A DNA stretch of 64,000 nt from Phymorhynchus buccinoides. Lineage: Eukaryota; Mollusca; Gastropoda; Neogastropoda; Raphitomidae. The notes beneath the pieces were generated by a model, which had not been told where the DNA came from, searched no databases, and saw nothing but the letters and a program-made list of their open reading frames with translations. Shown one piece after another: positions 62,687-64,000 of this stretch. The stretch covers positions 42,313,188 through 42,377,187 of the forward strand of contig CM065703.1 in NCBI GenBank assembly GCA_017654935.2. The letters are read 5' to 3'. Positions within the stretch are counted from its first letter, which is position 1. Each line of letters starts with the position of its first letter. Both the position numbers and the translations under genes were made by a program.

Positions 62687-62939
62687 CAAAGAGTAAATTA
62701 GACTGAACAAATGAGATAAACCCAAGCAGGTTTGAAGTTCCCTCGCCAGGAGTAACTTCTCTTTGACCGTTACTTCGACGTAGGACAGGCGGATGAACGC
62801 ACTTCGCACGCACGCACAGGCGGACACAGACAAAAACAATTCTTCTCCAGCTTCGCTCTACGGGAACTAATTCATAATAAAACCAAGCAAAAACGCTACC
62901 CAGTCATTATTAAAGACAAAGAGCAACACAATCCGCAAC

Positions 62940-63231
62940 ATGGAGAGAAAAGCAACATCCTGCCTTCTTCGTCAGTGGTTGCTAGATCCTTTGCTGCTGC
63001 TACTACTACTGTTGCTGATACTACTATGTTGTTGCACGGGTGGAGGAGGAGGAGGAGTGTTGGCTCAGACTGTTGGCACAATATCCGCTACGCAATACGG
63101 CAGTTTTCTGTCCTGTGCTGACGTCATGAGGGCCAGGAGGGGAGGAGGGGGAGGGGTGGGGAACGTGGTGAAGGATGGGGAGTATCTGATAACGGTACCT
63201 CCCTACGGGGCTGTGTCCATCTACTGTGCAG
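62940..63231 (+). CDS. First coding exon of a secreted protein, possible GON-like module
   Basis: ATG at 62940; donor TGTGCAG|GTAATG after 97 codons, phase 1. Residues 1-43 form a signal peptide: a basic start, a long leucine-rich core near residues 18-30, and a cleavage site likely after VLAQ. The mature part has SCADV...VKDGEYLI and VSIYCAG at the exon end. SC...DGEYxL...IYCAxM is how the GON domain of ADAMTS9/20-type proteins begins, so a secreted GON-like protein is suggested, from memory of the family. Glycine runs flank the signal and the first block. The remaining exons lie beyond the window or could not be recognised. The gene runs divergently from the GPATCH8-like gene. Confidence 0.6.
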
Positions 63232-63291
63232 GTAATGATCGAAGGTGCTGGTTCTGTTAGCATGTACAGTGACAAAAGCGTGCATGCATGC

Positions 63292-63294
<3 letters not shown>

Positions 63295-63337
<43 letters not shown>
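63295..63337. repeat. GA microsatellite
   Basis: About 21 GA units. Confidence 0.93.
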
Positions 63338-63340
<3 letters not shown>

Positions 63341-63466
63341 AGCTCTCTTTCTGGTTGGTTTAACGTCTAGTTAGGCATAGCCTCTTATAGACAGTAAATA
63401 TAAGGGAGTGCGGTAGGAAGTGAGTGATGACGGCCTGCAGTCTCTCATGTTTTAGGTAGCTAACAT

Positions 63467-63680
63467 GGGTAAGACGGGGTAAAAAGCCCATGGGAGGGTA
63501 AGAAGCCCATGCCAATTATCTCATGAAATAAAGAAAATTTCAGTCAAATTTGCCAATGAGACGAATGCTAAACATTAACACTCGTCTCATGGGCAAAATG
63601 TGACTAAAAGTTGCTTTATTTCATGAGATAATTGGCATGGGCTTTTTACCCCCCCGTAGGCTTTTTACCCCGTATTACCC
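63467..63680. repeat. Foldback element with GGGTAA ends
   Basis: Left GGGTAAGACGGGGTAAAAAG, CATGCCAATTATCTCATGAA and right TTCATGAGATAATTGGCATG, CTTTTTACCCCGTATTACCC are inverted over about 80 bases per arm with small gaps. Probably a non-autonomous transposon remnant. Confidence 0.8.
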
Positions 63681-64000
63681 TATTATTTTCATTTTCATAT
63701 CTCGGGTTCTTTAATTGGGTTTTTTCTTCTGTGTGACAAATTATTGTAAAATAGGCCTATTCTAAAATTGCAACTTTTAAATTAAACAATTTTTGGGGTG
63801 AAAAAAATTGTAAATCAATAAGTGGTAGGCCGTGTACACGCATAAGCGGATATTCCATGCGGAAACCCGTGCGCAAACCATAAATCAGTGAAAAGATTTG
63901 TGCACGTGTCCGAATTTCCCCTATATGCGTAAACTTTTATCCTTCTTTCTTCCACTTATTTAGGGTTTTCCGTACGGAACTTACGCATAACGTACGTGAA

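Larger units (their letters stand above)
51632..62939. other. Intergenic region or upstream introns between two divergent genes
   Basis: No G-patch, C2H2 finger or other recognisable exon was found on either strand by reading. Contents: C-rich tracts near 51960-52030, a MITE at 52937, a CT run at 53406, a minisatellite at 53773, a MITE copy at 54943, LINE remnants at 55318, 57290 and 58385, a MITE copy at 55939, a CA tract at 60173, a repeat at 60969 and a TTAA element at 62432. The remaining stretches hold nothing I recognise. Confidence 0.5.
63232..64000 (+). other. Start of intron 1 of the secreted-protein gene
   Basis: Contains a GA microsatellite (63295-63337) and a foldback (63467-63680). 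No second exon is recognisable before the window ends. Confidence 0.5.

Overview
This window is eukaryotic nuclear DNA: split genes with GT-AG introns, low gene density, long AT-rich introns, many microsatellites, tRNA-derived SINEs and short inverted-repeat transposons. The protein similarities and the repeat style suggest a lophotrochozoan, most likely a mollusc. The species cannot be named from the sequence, and the taxon is an inference.

One gene dominates. Nine coding exons on the minus strand, from 51619 down to 1863, join in perfect splice phase to encode about 1,900 residues. I identify it as a GPATCH8-like nuclear protein. It shares three recognisable blocks with vertebrate GPATCH8 as I know it: a VSFS block (exon 5), a WP...YSCNPLxFDFK block (start of exon 6), and a helix beginning near PPEQAGQYRKLQ followed by an H/A/Q/P-rich tail (end of exon 6 to exon 9). 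Between these lie lysine-rich tracts, an SR domain and a long proline-rich region with FDGP repeats. The N-terminal G-patch and C2H2 zinc finger of the vertebrate protein are not visible here. The first exon opens with an ATG that has an in-frame stop four codons upstream.

Layout: 1-1862, 3' UTR or downstream flank; 1863-5614, exons 9-7 with repeat-rich introns; 9588-13395, the giant GC-rich exon 6, with one apparent single-base frameshift in its proline-rich part; 13396-21033, exons 5-2; 21034-51537, a 30.5-kb intron 1 made of repeats; 51538-51619, exon 1; 51632-62939, an intergenic region or upstream intron with decayed non-LTR retrotransposons, transposon relics and a minisatellite; 62940-63231, the first exon of a divergent plus-strand gene for a secreted protein with a possible GON-like module; 63232-64000, its first intron.

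The strongest observations are: the end of exon 5, including its splice donor, copied five times in 0.5 kb; piggyBac-like elements with TTAA ends, one inserted inside another; a minisatellite built on an 11-base palindrome and bounded by a perfect 17-base inverted repeat; several families of inverted-repeat elements; and the exon 6 frameshift, whose size is confirmed by exon-length arithmetic. I found no bacterial-type system, CRISPR array or complete rRNA or tRNA gene.
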